NCBI GenBank assembly: GCA_019637355.1
Contig: JAHBVT010000001.1
Span: 2,077,192 to 2,141,191 of the forward strand
Direction of reading: 5' to 3'
Length of the DNA: 64,000 nucleotides
Origin: Gemmatimonadaceae bacterium
GTDB lineage: Bacteria; Gemmatimonadota; Gemmatimonadetes; Gemmatimonadales; Gemmatimonadaceae
Shown: positions 26,229 to 34,861 of the stretch, piece after piece
Position numbering within the stretch: position 1 is the stretch's first letter
Layout of the letters: every line of letters begins with the position of its first letter
Program-made: the position numbers and the translations under genes
Notes under the pieces: model-generated
The model's input: only the letters and a program-made list of their open reading frames with translations
The model's database searches: none
What the model was told of the DNA's origin: nothing

Positions 26229-26713
26229 CGCTGCTGCGCCTCGGCAATCATTGCGCGCACGGCGTCACCTTCGACCCGCTCAACCTCGAGGGGCTCGTTC
26301 GCACGCTGGCGCACGCCCTGCACGACCATCTCCACGGTCAGCAGCGGCGCGTCGGCCTCGGCCACGACCTCGCAGTCCCACTTGCCGCGCTCGGGGCCCT
26401 TTCGGGTCCAGCGGTACCGTGCGGAGTAGACCACGTGGCGCGACGAGATGCTGGCGCCCTCGGGGAACGGCGGGTCGGACTCCGCCGCCGGTGCGGACTC
26501 GGATGCGTCGCCATCGACCGGCTCGGGTTCAGCGCCCAGCGGTTGGGCGCCCTCGGGCAGCGCCGCAATCACGCAGACACCGGTCTCGATCTGCCCTTGG
26601 CGAATGGGGGCGAAGAAGTGCGCCTCGGCGACGCGCGCGGGCGGCACGACGGCCGCGATCTCGAGCAGGAAGCGCTCGCGGGCGTCGGCGCCGAGGGGAA
26701 TCGTCTGGGACAT
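26210..26713 (-). CDS. conserved-looking hypothetical cytoplasmic protein
   Basis: A 167-residue protein without signal or membrane segment. An N-terminal alpha/beta part (to about residue 60) and a C-terminal part (about 90-165, with SSRHVVYSARYRWTRKGPER) flank a Glu/Pro/Ala acidic linker. It starts 37 bases downstream of priA and overlaps fur, so the set priA-26713-fur-ccdA-24583 reads as one transcription unit. No domain recognised. Confidence 0.75.
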   Translation of the reverse strand: MSQTIPLGADARERFLLEIAAVVPPARVAEAHFFAPIRQGQIETGVCVIAALPEGAQPLGAEPEPVDGDASESAPAAESDPPFPEGASISSRHVVYSARYRWTRKGPERGKWDCEVVAEADAPLLTVEMVVQGVRQRANEPLEVERVEGDAVRAMIAEAQQRWPATA

Positions 26714-26750
26714 ACCGAAATCTCGCCTGCCCAGGGGCGGGAAGCTACCG

Positions 26751-29027
26751 TCAGAGCAGGGAGACGGGGTCGCGGTCGGCCACGAGCCGCAGGTCGTGCT
26801 GGGCGGGGACGTCCAGGCCGGTCATCAGGCCGCGGAGCAGCCGCGTGAGGGCCGCCGGCTGCGCACTCTTGAGCACCGCGTGCCAGCGCCAGCGGTTCTT
26901 GATGCGCTCGAGCGGGCAGGGCGCGGGGCCCAGCACCGTGATGCCGAGCTTGAACTTGAGGTCGGCCTTGATGAGCCAGTCGGTCACATCGGCGGCGAAC
27001 TGGGCCACGGCCGATTCGTCGAGGCCGCTAACGACGATGTTGGCGAGGCGTAGCGTGGGCGGGTACGGTGGCGACTCGCGTGCCGGCAACTCCTCGGCCA
27101 CGAAGGCGTGGTAGTCGTGGGTGATGGCACAGCGCACGGCGTGGTGCGATGGCATCCGCGTCTGGATGACGACTTCCCCGCCCTTCGGCCCGCGGCCGGC
27201 GCGCCCGGCCACCTGGCTTAGCAGTTGGAAGCTGCGCTCGCTGCTCCGGAAGTCCGGCAGGTTGATGCCGATGTCGGCGTCGATCACGCCCACCAGCGTG
27301 ACGTTCGGGAAGTCGAGTCCCTTGGCGATCATCTGCGTGCCGAGGAGGATGTCCACTTCACCGCGCGCCACGCGGTCGAGAATGGCGGTGTGCGCCCACT
27401 TGCCGCTGGTGGTGTCCACATCCATCCGCGCGATACGTGCCGTGGGCAGGCGCTCGAGTAGCAGACGCTCCACCTGTTGCGTGCCCAAGCCGCGCTGGCG
27501 CTTGAGCGGCTTGCGGCAGTCTGGGCAGGGGGCGTCGGCCGGGGCCTCGTGCAGGCAGTAGTGGCAGACGAGCCGCTCGGGCGTGCGGTGGTACGTGAGC
27601 GAGATCGAACAGTTGGGGCAGACGGCCACGTGGCCTTCGTCGCACTGGACGAAGCTGGCGTAGCCGCGCCGGTTGAGCAGCAGGATGCTTTGTTCGCCGC
27701 GCGCCAGGCGCTCGTGCAGGCCGCGCTCGAGGTCGGCGCTGAGGACGAGTCGACGGGCGCGGTCTTCCGGCGTGGCAGCGCGCTGTTCCACCCTGAGATC
27801 CACGACGCGCACGGCCGGCAGGGCGCCACCGCCGACGCGCTCCGGCAAGCTGCAGAGCGCGTATCGTCCGTCGCGCGCGTTCACCCAACTCTCGAGCGAG
27901 GGCGTGGCGCTGCCGAGGACGCAGTGCGCGCCGGTCTCGCGGGCGCGCACGATGGCCACTTCGCGCGCGTGGTAGCGCGGCGTGTCGGCCTGCTTGTAGC
28001 TGGCCTCGTGCTCTTCGTCCACGATGATGGCGCCAAGGTTGGCCAGCGGGGCGAAAACGGCCGAGCGCGCGCCGACGGCGATGCGGCGTTCGCCACGCTG
28101 GAGCGCGCGCCAGGCGTCGAGCCGTTCGCCATCGCTGAGGCCCGAGTGCAACACCGCCACTTGCTCGCCGAAGACAGCGCGGAATCGGTCCACCGCCTGC
28201 GGCGTGAGCGCGATCTCCGGCACGAGCACGATGGCCGAGCGGCCCTGCTCCAGCACCACGCGGCGCAGCACTTCGAGATAGACGAGCGTCTTTCCGCTGC
28301 CGGTGATGCCGTGCAGCAACGTGACGCCACCCGGCGCGCCACCGACGATGCTCGCGACGGCCGCTTGCTGCGCAGCCGTCGGCGTGACGCGAGGCACCGG
28401 GCCGGGATCACGCTCGGCGAAGGGATCGCGGAGGCGCGTCGCCCGCTCGATGCGGGCGAGCCCGCGCTTGACCAAGCCGCTGACGACGGCGGGTGAGCTC
28501 CCGAGCCGCTCCACCAAGTGCGCGACCGGCGCGCGCCCACCAAGTTGCTCCAAGAGCTCGTAGAGTTGCCGCTGCTTTGGCGCGCGCGCGAAGGCGGCGT
28601 CGCGCGCGAGCAGCGTGGGCAGTTGCTCAGCGAGCACGAGGAGCCGCTCCTGCGAGCCGGGGGCGTCGGGCTTCGACGCGTGGCCGAGCGCGGCGGGCAA
28701 CACCGCGCGGCACACGAGGCCGAGCGGCGCGACGTAGTACTCACTCATCCAGCGGCAGACGGCGAGCAGGTCGGCGGGCAGCGCAGGCTCGGCGTCGGGG
28801 ACGTCGAGCAGATCACGCGCCGGCTTGTCACCGAGTGCGCGGCCGTCGCTCTCCCCGACGCTGATCCCGATGACGCGCTTGCCGCGCACCGGCGCGACGA
28901 CGCGCGAGCCGGCCACGACGGGATGGCGCGTGCGTTCGGGGACGGCGTAGGTGAAGGTCTGCAGCAGCGGCAGCGGGAGGGCGACCTCGACGAGCCGCCG
29001 CGGGGCCGCGGGCGCGGCGGCGCTCAC
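26751..29027 (-). CDS. priA: primosomal helicase PriA
   Basis: Restarts stalled replication forks. The 758-residue protein has the N-terminal DNA-binding domain, Walker A GITGSGKT near 240, DEEH box, the helicase motifs up to QMIAKGLDFPNVTLVG, and the zinc region near 470-520 with CPNC, CHYC and CPDC pairs. The first zinc pair, usually CxxCG, reads CDEGH, so one cysteine appears to be missing. GTG at 29027 overlaps the upstream kinase stop by four bases, an unusual coupling of a housekeeping gene to a signalling gene. Confidence 0.96.
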   Translation of the reverse strand: MSAAAPAAPRRLVEVALPLPLLQTFTYAVPERTRHPVVAGSRVVAPVRGKRVIGISVGESDGRALGDKPARDLLDVPDAEPALPADLLAVCRWMSEYYVAPLGLVCRAVLPAALGHASKPDAPGSQERLLVLAEQLPTLLARDAAFARAPKQRQLYELLEQLGGRAPVAHLVERLGSSPAVVSGLVKRGLARIERATRLRDPFAERDPGPVPRVTPTAAQQAAVASIVGGAPGGVTLLHGITGSGKTLVYLEVLRRVVLEQGRSAIVLVPEIALTPQAVDRFRAVFGEQVAVLHSGLSDGERLDAWRALQRGERRIAVGARSAVFAPLANLGAIIVDEEHEASYKQADTPRYHAREVAIVRARETGAHCVLGSATPSLESWVNARDGRYALCSLPERVGGGALPAVRVVDLRVEQRAATPEDRARRLVLSADLERGLHERLARGEQSILLLNRRGYASFVQCDEGHVAVCPNCSISLTYHRTPERLVCHYCLHEAPADAPCPDCRKPLKRQRGLGTQQVERLLLERLPTARIARMDVDTTSGKWAHTAILDRVARGEVDILLGTQMIAKGLDFPNVTLVGVIDADIGINLPDFRSSERSFQLLSQVAGRAGRGPKGGEVVIQTRMPSHHAVRCAITHDYHAFVAEELPARESPPYPPTLRLANIVVSGLDESAVAQFAADVTDWLIKADLKFKLGITVLGPAPCPLERIKNRWRWHAVLKSAQPAALTRLLRGLMTGLDVPAQHDLRLVADRDPVSLL

Positions 29028-30004
29028 GTGGGGCGCGAGGCGCGGACCGGCGGCTCCTCACGGACGCCGTCGCGATGCATCCAGCCGTAGATCGCGTCAG
29101 CGACGTCGTGGCCGCGCTGGAAGCGCGCGTTGGGATCCTTCTCCAGCAGGTTCATCACGATATCGGCCAAGCCCTGCGGCGTTTCCGGCGCGGCCTCAAG
29201 GATGGGCTTGGGCGCCTCGTGCACGTGCTTGTAGCCGATGGCGTAGCCGTCCGGTCCGTCGAAGGGCGTCGTGCCGCAGAGGCACTCGTAGAGCATCACG
29301 CCGACGGCGTAGAGGTCGGCGCGACCGTCAACGAAGCGGCCCATCGCCTGCTCCGGCGCCATATAGTGCGGCGTGCCCATCGCGCGCCCGCCGGCCGTCA
29401 TCCGCCCGTGGAAGTACGCCGTGGCAATGCCGTAGTCCGTGAGGATGCCGTTGCCGTCGGTGTCGAAGAGGACGTTGTCGGGCTTGACGTCGCGGTGGAT
29501 GACGCCCTGCCGCGCCGAGTAGTCGAGAGCCGTGCAGACCTGCGCGGCGATGCGGGCGGAGCGCGCGGCGGGGACGGTGCGCGTGCGCATCAGGTCGTCG
29601 GCGAGGCAGCCGCCGCCAAGGTACGGGAGGATCAAGAAGACCGCGTCGTCTGTCTCACCATAGTCCAGGGGCGCACAGATGAACGGATGCAGCAGGCGGC
29701 TCGCCGCCTCGGCCTCGCGTTTAAAGCGCACGCGCATCTCTTGGTCGCGGGCCAGGTGGGCGTGCATCACCTTCACCGCCAGCGGGCGCTCGAGCAGGTG
29801 GTGCCGCGCCTCGTACACGTCGGCCATTCCGCCGGCGCCGATGCGGCGCACGATGCGGTAGCGGTGCCCCGTGGCGTGCCGCAGCGAGGTGATGAGATGA
29901 TCGGGCGCCTCCACCGCCGAGGGGAGCTCGGGGAGGTTGCGGGCGCACTGTGCGCACTGGCGCAGGGCGCTTCGGTTCCAGGTACCGCAGTCGGGGCAGA
30001 ACAC
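29024..30004 (-). CDS. soluble Ser/Thr protein kinase with N-terminal zinc ribbon
   Basis: About 326 residues. The N-terminus is a zinc ribbon (CPDC..CAQC), then a kinase domain with GAGGMADV loop, AVKVMHAH Lys, HRDVKPDN, DYGIAT in place of DFG, and APE. No membrane segment or extra domain follows, so it should be cytoplasmic. I prefer GTG 30004, directly before the ribbon; an ATG at 30055 would add 17 unremarkable residues. The DFG to DYG change is tolerated in some kinases. Coupled to priA by a GTGA overlap. Confidence 0.9.
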   Translation of the reverse strand: MFCPDCGTWNRSALRQCAQCARNLPELPSAVEAPDHLITSLRHATGHRYRIVRRIGAGGMADVYEARHHLLERPLAVKVMHAHLARDQEMRVRFKREAEAASRLLHPFICAPLDYGETDDAVFLILPYLGGGCLADDLMRTRTVPAARSARIAAQVCTALDYSARQGVIHRDVKPDNVLFDTDGNGILTDYGIATAYFHGRMTAGGRAMGTPHYMAPEQAMGRFVDGRADLYAVGVMLYECLCGTTPFDGPDGYAIGYKHVHEAPKPILEAAPETPQGLADIVMNLLEKDPNARFQRGHDVADAIYGWMHRDGVREEPPVRASRPT

Positions 30005-30297
30005 GTCAGTGAATCTAGACGTTCTCGCTAAGGCTTGCGAGCGACCGGAGATCACCAGCGGATTCGAGGCGACTCAGGTTCTTCGTGGGCTCATTCAGAC
30101 GCCACGCCAGGGACCTTGGACGCAGATCCTGTGCACGCCAGACACGGTACCTCTCACCGGTAGCTCGCGTGGAGCGAGCAGCGCACCTCGACGCATCGAG
30201 TAGACGCGCAACCGACTGTCCGACGCAGCGTTGACCGCGTCTCCAGCCACGATCGGCGCAGCTTCACATCAGACTCGAGGGTAGCCGCAAAGCCTAC
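30005..30297. other. gap without a recognisable gene
   Basis: This stretch between the kinase start and the foreign exported-protein gene has only short shadow frames. It contains no hairpin followed by T-run and no clear repeat. The sequence TCTAGATT just before the kinase start could be part of a minus-strand promoter, but I found no matching -35. Confidence 0.4.
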
Positions 30298-30957
30298 CTA
30301 GGGCGACCCGACCCGACACCTTCCTTCATTGAGCTGCTGCCCACGGGCGGTGCGGCGAAGACTGGACTCGGCTTGTGGAACCGGAAGGCGCGGACCGCCA
30401 CAGAGGTCCTGCAACTTCCGACGGACAAGAGGGTGTCTTGAATCCGAGATAAGGCGAACAGCCATCGGAGCAATCGCCAACTCGGACCGTGCGATAGCTT
30501 CAAGGGTGTCTGCAACCGCAACCTCGTCTCCTACCTGAACGAAGCCAGCCAACGCATGGACATTGTATCCGTAGCCTGCCAACCGAGCGAGCTTGGCGAG
30601 AGCAGCCGTCGCGCCGGCATAGGGCACTCCGGGAGCCTCAGCTACGGCAGACGCAACGAGGACATTGATGACACTTGTGACGGCGTCAAAGCGACTCTTG
30701 TCGTCCCCCTGTGAGACGACGAAGTCCACCAATGCCGCCGCCACAGCATCACGTTCTGTCACGCTCGCGCGTATCTCCTGCTGCCTCAGGATGAGGAGCG
30801 CTAGCCCGGGAGATCCCTGACTTTCCAAGGAGTTCACAACGTCCTCCACGACCCTCGGTCGTGAGACTTGCCCGGATTGCCCGTCCGCACGCGCGGGAAT
30901 AATGGCCGCAAGGAGCGAAACGATGGCCCACAGGAGGATGCGATATCGAGTTCTCAT
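30298..30957 (-). CDS. exported protein with helical repeats, unknown, probably acquired
   Basis: A 219-residue protein. Residues 1-26 are a signal peptide (LLWAIVSLLAAIIPARADG). The mature part is rich in Ala/Val helices of about 30 residues in repeat-like order (SPGLALLILRQQEIRA, ..ATAALAKLARLAGYG.., ..RLISDSRHPLVRRKLQDL), similar to HEAT-type folds. The gene has lower G+C than its neighbours and two CATG sites (30555, 30955), both rare in the backbone, which suggests a recent arrival. It sits 18 bases downstream of corA on the same strand. Function unknown. Confidence 0.65.
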   Translation of the reverse strand: MRTRYRILLWAIVSLLAAIIPARADGQSGQVSRPRVVEDVVNSLESQGSPGLALLILRQQEIRASVTERDAVAAALVDFVVSQGDDKSRFDAVTSVINVLVASAVAEAPGVPYAGATAALAKLARLAGYGYNVHALAGFVQVGDEVAVADTLEAIARSELAIAPMAVRLISDSRHPLVRRKLQDLCGGPRLPVPQAESSLRRTARGQQLNEGRCRVGSP

Positions 30958-30975
30958 GACAATACGCTGCCCCCG

Positions 30976-32019
30976 CTAGAGCCAACCGTTGCGGCGGAGC
31001 ATCCAGAGCAGGCCGCCACCCAGCCCCAGTTGCAGGGCGAGCATCACCCAGAAGCCGTGCGGCCAGTCGGACAGGGGGATCTGGGCGAAGTTCATCCCCC
31101 ACATCCCGCTGACCACGACGAAGGGCACGCTCAGCGTCGCGACCACCGTCAGGCCCTTCGTCACCAGCCCCATTCGGTTGGAGATCTGCGTGAGGTAGGA
31201 GTCGAGCGTGCTGGTGAGCAAGTCGCGATACGTGTCGAGCGTCTCGTTCAGGCGGATGACGTGGTCGTAGACGTCACGGAAGTACACCTGTGCCTCGGGC
31301 GAGATGTGCGCCGAGGGGCGGCTCTGCAGGGTGTTGAAGACCTCGCGCATCGGCGCCACGTGGCGGCGCAGCGTGAGGACGAGGCGCTTGACCGAGAAGA
31401 TGTCGCGCAGGGCCGCCTGGTCGAAGTGCACGAAGACCCGTTCCTCGAGGCCGTCCACGAACTCATCGAGCTGGTCGATGATCGGGAAGTAGGCGTCCAC
31501 GGTGGCATCGAGAATGTGATGCATCAGGCGACCGGCGCCGCGCTCGAGCAACGCCGAATCGCGCCCGACGCGCTCGACGGTGGCGTCCACGCCCGGCGCG
31601 TGCGTCCCGTGCACCGTCACGACGTAACTGCGGCCGACGAAGGTCCAGAGGTTGAAGGTCTCGATGTCGTACTGGTCTTCGGTCTCGAGCAGGAAGCGCA
31701 CGCCGCGGACGACCACCAGCGTGTAGGCGGGAAACTCCTCCACCTTGACGCGGCCTTCGGTGGAGGTGGTATCCTCGATGCTGAGCGGGTGGAACTTGAA
31801 GACGCTGCCCAACAGGGCGCGATGTTCGACGCTGTCGGCGTGGAGGTCGACCCACATCAGGCCCTCGCCGCTGGCGACGGCGTGGGTGAGGGCCGCGGCG
31901 TCGAGGTCGCGGCGGACGGCGCCGTGGGCGTCGCGGTACCAGCTGCGCGGGGTGCCCGTGGGGGACGGGGCCTGCTCGTGCTTGTGGAGCCGGAAGGAGG
32001 CACGACGCTTGCGGGGCAT
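30976..32019 (-). CDS. corA: CorA-family magnesium/cobalt channel
   Basis: A 347-residue inner-membrane channel for Mg2+ as a pentamer. A long cytoplasmic funnel (1-280) with the stalk helix is followed by two C-terminal helices. The signature GMN lies in SGMWGMNFAQIP near residue 309, and the tail after helix 2 is basic. Length is typical. No riboswitch-like leader is seen in the 40 bases upstream of the gene. Confidence 0.96.
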   Translation of the reverse strand: MPRKRRASFRLHKHEQAPSPTGTPRSWYRDAHGAVRRDLDAAALTHAVASGEGLMWVDLHADSVEHRALLGSVFKFHPLSIEDTTSTEGRVKVEEFPAYTLVVVRGVRFLLETEDQYDIETFNLWTFVGRSYVVTVHGTHAPGVDATVERVGRDSALLERGAGRLMHHILDATVDAYFPIIDQLDEFVDGLEERVFVHFDQAALRDIFSVKRLVLTLRRHVAPMREVFNTLQSRPSAHISPEAQVYFRDVYDHVIRLNETLDTYRDLLTSTLDSYLTQISNRMGLVTKGLTVVATLSVPFVVVSGMWGMNFAQIPLSDWPHGFWVMLALQLGLGGGLLWMLRRNGWL

Positions 32020-32059
32020 AGCTCTAAGCTACCGGTCAAGCGTCACGGTGCCAGCACGC

Positions 32060-32983
32060 TCAGCGTAACGCCCCCAACTGCGCCACCACCCCCTCCGCCA
32101 CCCGCGCCGGCTCGTACCCGCCCTCCAGCACGCTCACCACCCGCCCGCCGCACCAGCGCCCCGCGCGCTCCACCATCCCCCGCGTCAGCGCCGCCACGTC
32201 CGCGGGCTCCAGCGTAAACCCGCCCAGCGGGTCTCGCGCCATCGAATCGAATCCGCTCGACAGCAGCACAAGATCCGGCGTCCACCCCGCCGTCGCCGCG
32301 TCCACCGCGCCGAAGAGCGCATCGAGGTACGCCTGCACTGGCAGCCCCGCCGGCATCGGCACGTTCCACACGGTTTCCAGCGGCCCGCGGTCCTCGGCCG
32401 CGCCGGAGCCAGGATACCACGGCCACTGGTGCATCGACACGAAGTGGATGCGCGCGTCATCCTCGACCAAGGCCTGCGTGCCGTTGCCGTGATGTACGTC
32501 CCAGTCCACGATCAGCACACGCTCGGCGCCGCGCGCCAACGCGTGCTTCGCACCGATGGCGACGTTTCCGAAGAGGCAAAAGCCCATCCCCTGCGCGCGG
32601 AGCGCGTGGTGGCCAGGCGGGCGCACGGCGACGAAGCTGCGCGGATTCCGCGCGTCGAGCGACCGTTCGACAGCCTCAAGCACGGAGCCCGCGCCGGCGC
32701 GCGCGGCGTCCCAGCTGCCCTCGCTGACGACGGTGTCGGCGTCGAAGCGGCCGCCGCCGCGCTCACTCATCTCGCGCACGGCGCTGATGTAGCCGCGGTC
32801 GTGACACAGCGCGAGCTCGTCTTCGGTGGCGTGGCGCCCCTCAAGCAGCTCCATCGCCATAAAGAGCTCGGGATGGTACTTGAGCGCGCTGGTGATGGCG
32901 CGGATGCGGCCCACGTGCTCGGGGTGATTCCACCCGTTGTCGTGCCGACCGCAGTCAGCGTGGGAGATGAACGCAAGCGTCAC
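32060..32983 (-). CDS. histone deacetylase / acetoin-utilisation family hydrolase
   Basis: A 307-residue zinc amidohydrolase. RPPGHHA near 122, the ligands in DWDVHHGNGTQ near 152-162 and SSGFDSMARDP near 238 supply the His-His-Asp charge relay and the zinc site. Bacterial relatives deacetylate polyamines, small acids or proteins; the substrate here is unknown. GTG 32983 overlaps the upstream stop by four bases, so it is the last gene of the moxR-type operon, an unexpected place for this enzyme. Cytoplasmic. Confidence 0.92.
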   Translation of the reverse strand: MTLAFISHADCGRHDNGWNHPEHVGRIRAITSALKYHPELFMAMELLEGRHATEDELALCHDRGYISAVREMSERGGGRFDADTVVSEGSWDAARAGAGSVLEAVERSLDARNPRSFVAVRPPGHHALRAQGMGFCLFGNVAIGAKHALARGAERVLIVDWDVHHGNGTQALVEDDARIHFVSMHQWPWYPGSGAAEDRGPLETVWNVPMPAGLPVQAYLDALFGAVDAATAGWTPDLVLLSSGFDSMARDPLGGFTLEPADVAALTRGMVERAGRWCGGRVVSVLEGGYEPARVAEGVVAQLGALR

Positions 32984-34266
32984 GGCAAGCCTCGGGTACG
33001 GCGAGAGCCCCACTCGGCGAGCAGGGCGAGCAAGATGATGGGTCCGAGCCACACGGGGAACGGCGGCGTGCTGCGGCTGGCGCGCGGCGCCTCGCCCACG
33101 GCGGCGCCGAGTGCCTGCGTGAGCGCGGCGCGGGGTTGGGCGTCGCCGGCGTCTGGTGCGGCGACTGCGGCGGCGGCGCGGCCGGGCTCCGACTGGCTCC
33201 CATCCGGCTGATCGCGCAGGACCGCGCCAGTCGCCACGAGCCCGACGAGGCGCGACCAGTACGCACGATGCTCCTCGACGCTGCGCCCCTCACCCTCCAT
33301 CCGCCAGCGCCAGGTGTCGGCGTAGCCGAGTTGGATGAGGCGCCCGCGTCCGACACGACGGGCGACGACTGCAGGCGTGCCCTCGCGGTCCTCGAGCAGC
33401 ACGGCATCCGCGCGCAACGCCGTGAGTGCGAACAGCGGCAGCGCGTGAGTGGGCTCGTGGCCCTCGAAGCTGCGCGTCTCGGGCGGTTCGACTCCCGCCA
33501 CGCGTGCGGGGGCGATGCTCCGTAGCGCGGCCGGCTCGGCGCGCGCGGTTTCGCCCGCGAGGATGACGCCGCCGCCGGCGTCGGCAAAGCGCGCCAGCGC
33601 CGCAGCGTCACGGCGCGCTGCTGCAGAGTCCAGCACGATCACGACGTCGTGCCGCGCGAGCGAAAGGGTCGCAGTGCCCTGCCGCACCTCACGGTCGCGA
33701 CCGAGCGCGAGCCGTGCGTCCACGCGCCAACCGGCTTCTTCAAGCGCCGTCATCACGAAGCGCGACTCCCAGCCGACGCGTCCGAGCATGAGGACGCCGC
33801 GCAACTGAATGCGCTCGCTTGGAGCGACTGCGGCGGTAGTGCCGCGTTCGACCGCGAGCGCGGGGCCGAGCGTGGGCTCGGTGGTGACGACGCCAGCGGT
33901 GAGCGAATCGATTGGCCCCAGGGAATCGCGCAGCAGGATCGGCCCATCGCCGACCACGGCGACACGCCAACGGGGGAGCGGCTCGCGCACGACCTCCGCC
34001 ATCGCGGCCACAGCAGCGACGTCACCGGTCCAGGTCACGCGACGGCCGGCGCGGGCGAGTGCCGCGAGTGAATCTCGGGCGACGGCGCTCGGCGCAACGG
34101 TGAACCGCATCGCGAGCGTCTCGCCATCCCCTGACGCGCCTGCGCCCAACCACAGGGCCACGAGCAGCGCGCCGAGCAGGGCCGCGATCGCAGCGCCGCG
34201 CAGCAGGCCCTCGCGGCGCAGTGGCGCCTGCGCCCCTGCGCGCGTGGACTCAGCGGCTGAGGGCAT
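32980..34266 (-). CDS. membrane protein with glutamine-amidotransferase-like fold, Bat-type operon
   Basis: A 428-residue protein with an N-terminal helix (AAIAALLGALLVALWLGAG near 25-45), a large periplasmic alpha/beta region and a C-terminal helix (WLGPIILLALLAEWGSRR). The middle has the flow VVIVLDSAA..LARFADAGGGVILAG, like class-I amidotransferase-like domains of membrane-stress operons, but no catalytic Cys triad. Members occur next to BatA and DUF4159 genes. It overlaps the DUF4159 gene by 17 bases and is coupled to the deacetylase homologue after it. Contains the only CATG I found in the backbone (33787). Confidence 0.75.
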   Translation of the reverse strand: MPSAAESTRAGAQAPLRREGLLRGAAIAALLGALLVALWLGAGASGDGETLAMRFTVAPSAVARDSLAALARAGRRVTWTGDVAAVAAMAEVVREPLPRWRVAVVGDGPILLRDSLGPIDSLTAGVVTTEPTLGPALAVERGTTAAVAPSERIQLRGVLMLGRVGWESRFVMTALEEAGWRVDARLALGRDREVRQGTATLSLARHDVVIVLDSAAARRDAAALARFADAGGGVILAGETARAEPAALRSIAPARVAGVEPPETRSFEGHEPTHALPLFALTALRADAVLLEDREGTPAVVARRVGRGRLIQLGYADTWRWRMEGEGRSVEEHRAYWSRLVGLVATGAVLRDQPDGSQSEPGRAAAAVAAPDAGDAQPRAALTQALGAAVGEAPRASRSTPPFPVWLGPIILLALLAEWGSRRTRGLP

Positions 34267-34861
34267 ACACCACCACGTTCACGCCGAAGCGTGTGTTGTC
34301 CACGGAGATGAAGCGCTTGTTGTCCGGATGGTAGTTCCACTCGGACGAGTAGTCCTTGCTGCTGTAGAGGACGGCGATGCGCCCCTCGTGCACCACGGCC
34401 TGCAGGTGCTTGTGCACGAGGTTGTCGCCCCAGCCGTTGAGCTCGTGGCTGGTGGTCGGCGGGCCGTCGGGGAACACGAAGAAGCTGCGGTACAGCTCGT
34501 GGTCGTTGGGCAGGTCGCGCAGCGGGCCGACGGCGCGCGCGATTTCCTCCCAGGCCGTGCGATGGAACTCGCCGTCGACGTCGTGGTTGTGGTCGTCCAC
34601 GAAGAGCATCCCGCCGCGGCGGCAGAACTCGCGCAGGGTATCACGCTCGACGTCCGAGAAGCGCACCGGCAGGTGGCCGGTGAGGAACGCCAGCGGATAG
34701 CGGAACAGGTCGCGCGAGCCCAGCGGCACGATGACGCCCGTAGGCGCGACGTCGATGCTCGTGTACCGCGCGATGGAGTCGATGAGGTTCGGCGCGACCA
34801 TCGGCGCGCTGTCCCAGTCGCCGGAGTCATACTGCGCGGTGGCCCAGGTGAACTCGGCCAT
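34250..34861 (-). CDS. DUF4159 domain protein
   Basis: A 203-residue protein without signal peptide. It matches the DUF4159 pattern: a WATAQYDSGDWDS start, PLAFLTGH, FVDDHNHDVDGEF near 100, and the amidotransferase-like core with LPNDHELYRSFF. Such proteins are found at the ends of MoxR/BatA operons and their role is unknown. ATG 34861 shares one base with the upstream stop (TGATG). The longer open frame upstream is a shadow of the DUF4175 gene. Confidence 0.88.
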   Translation of the reverse strand: MAEFTWATAQYDSGDWDSAPMVAPNLIDSIARYTSIDVAPTGVIVPLGSRDLFRYPLAFLTGHLPVRFSDVERDTLREFCRRGGMLFVDDHNHDVDGEFHRTAWEEIARAVGPLRDLPNDHELYRSFFVFPDGPPTTSHELNGWGDNLVHKHLQAVVHEGRIAVLYSSKDYSSEWNYHPDNKRFISVDNTRFGVNVVVYALSR

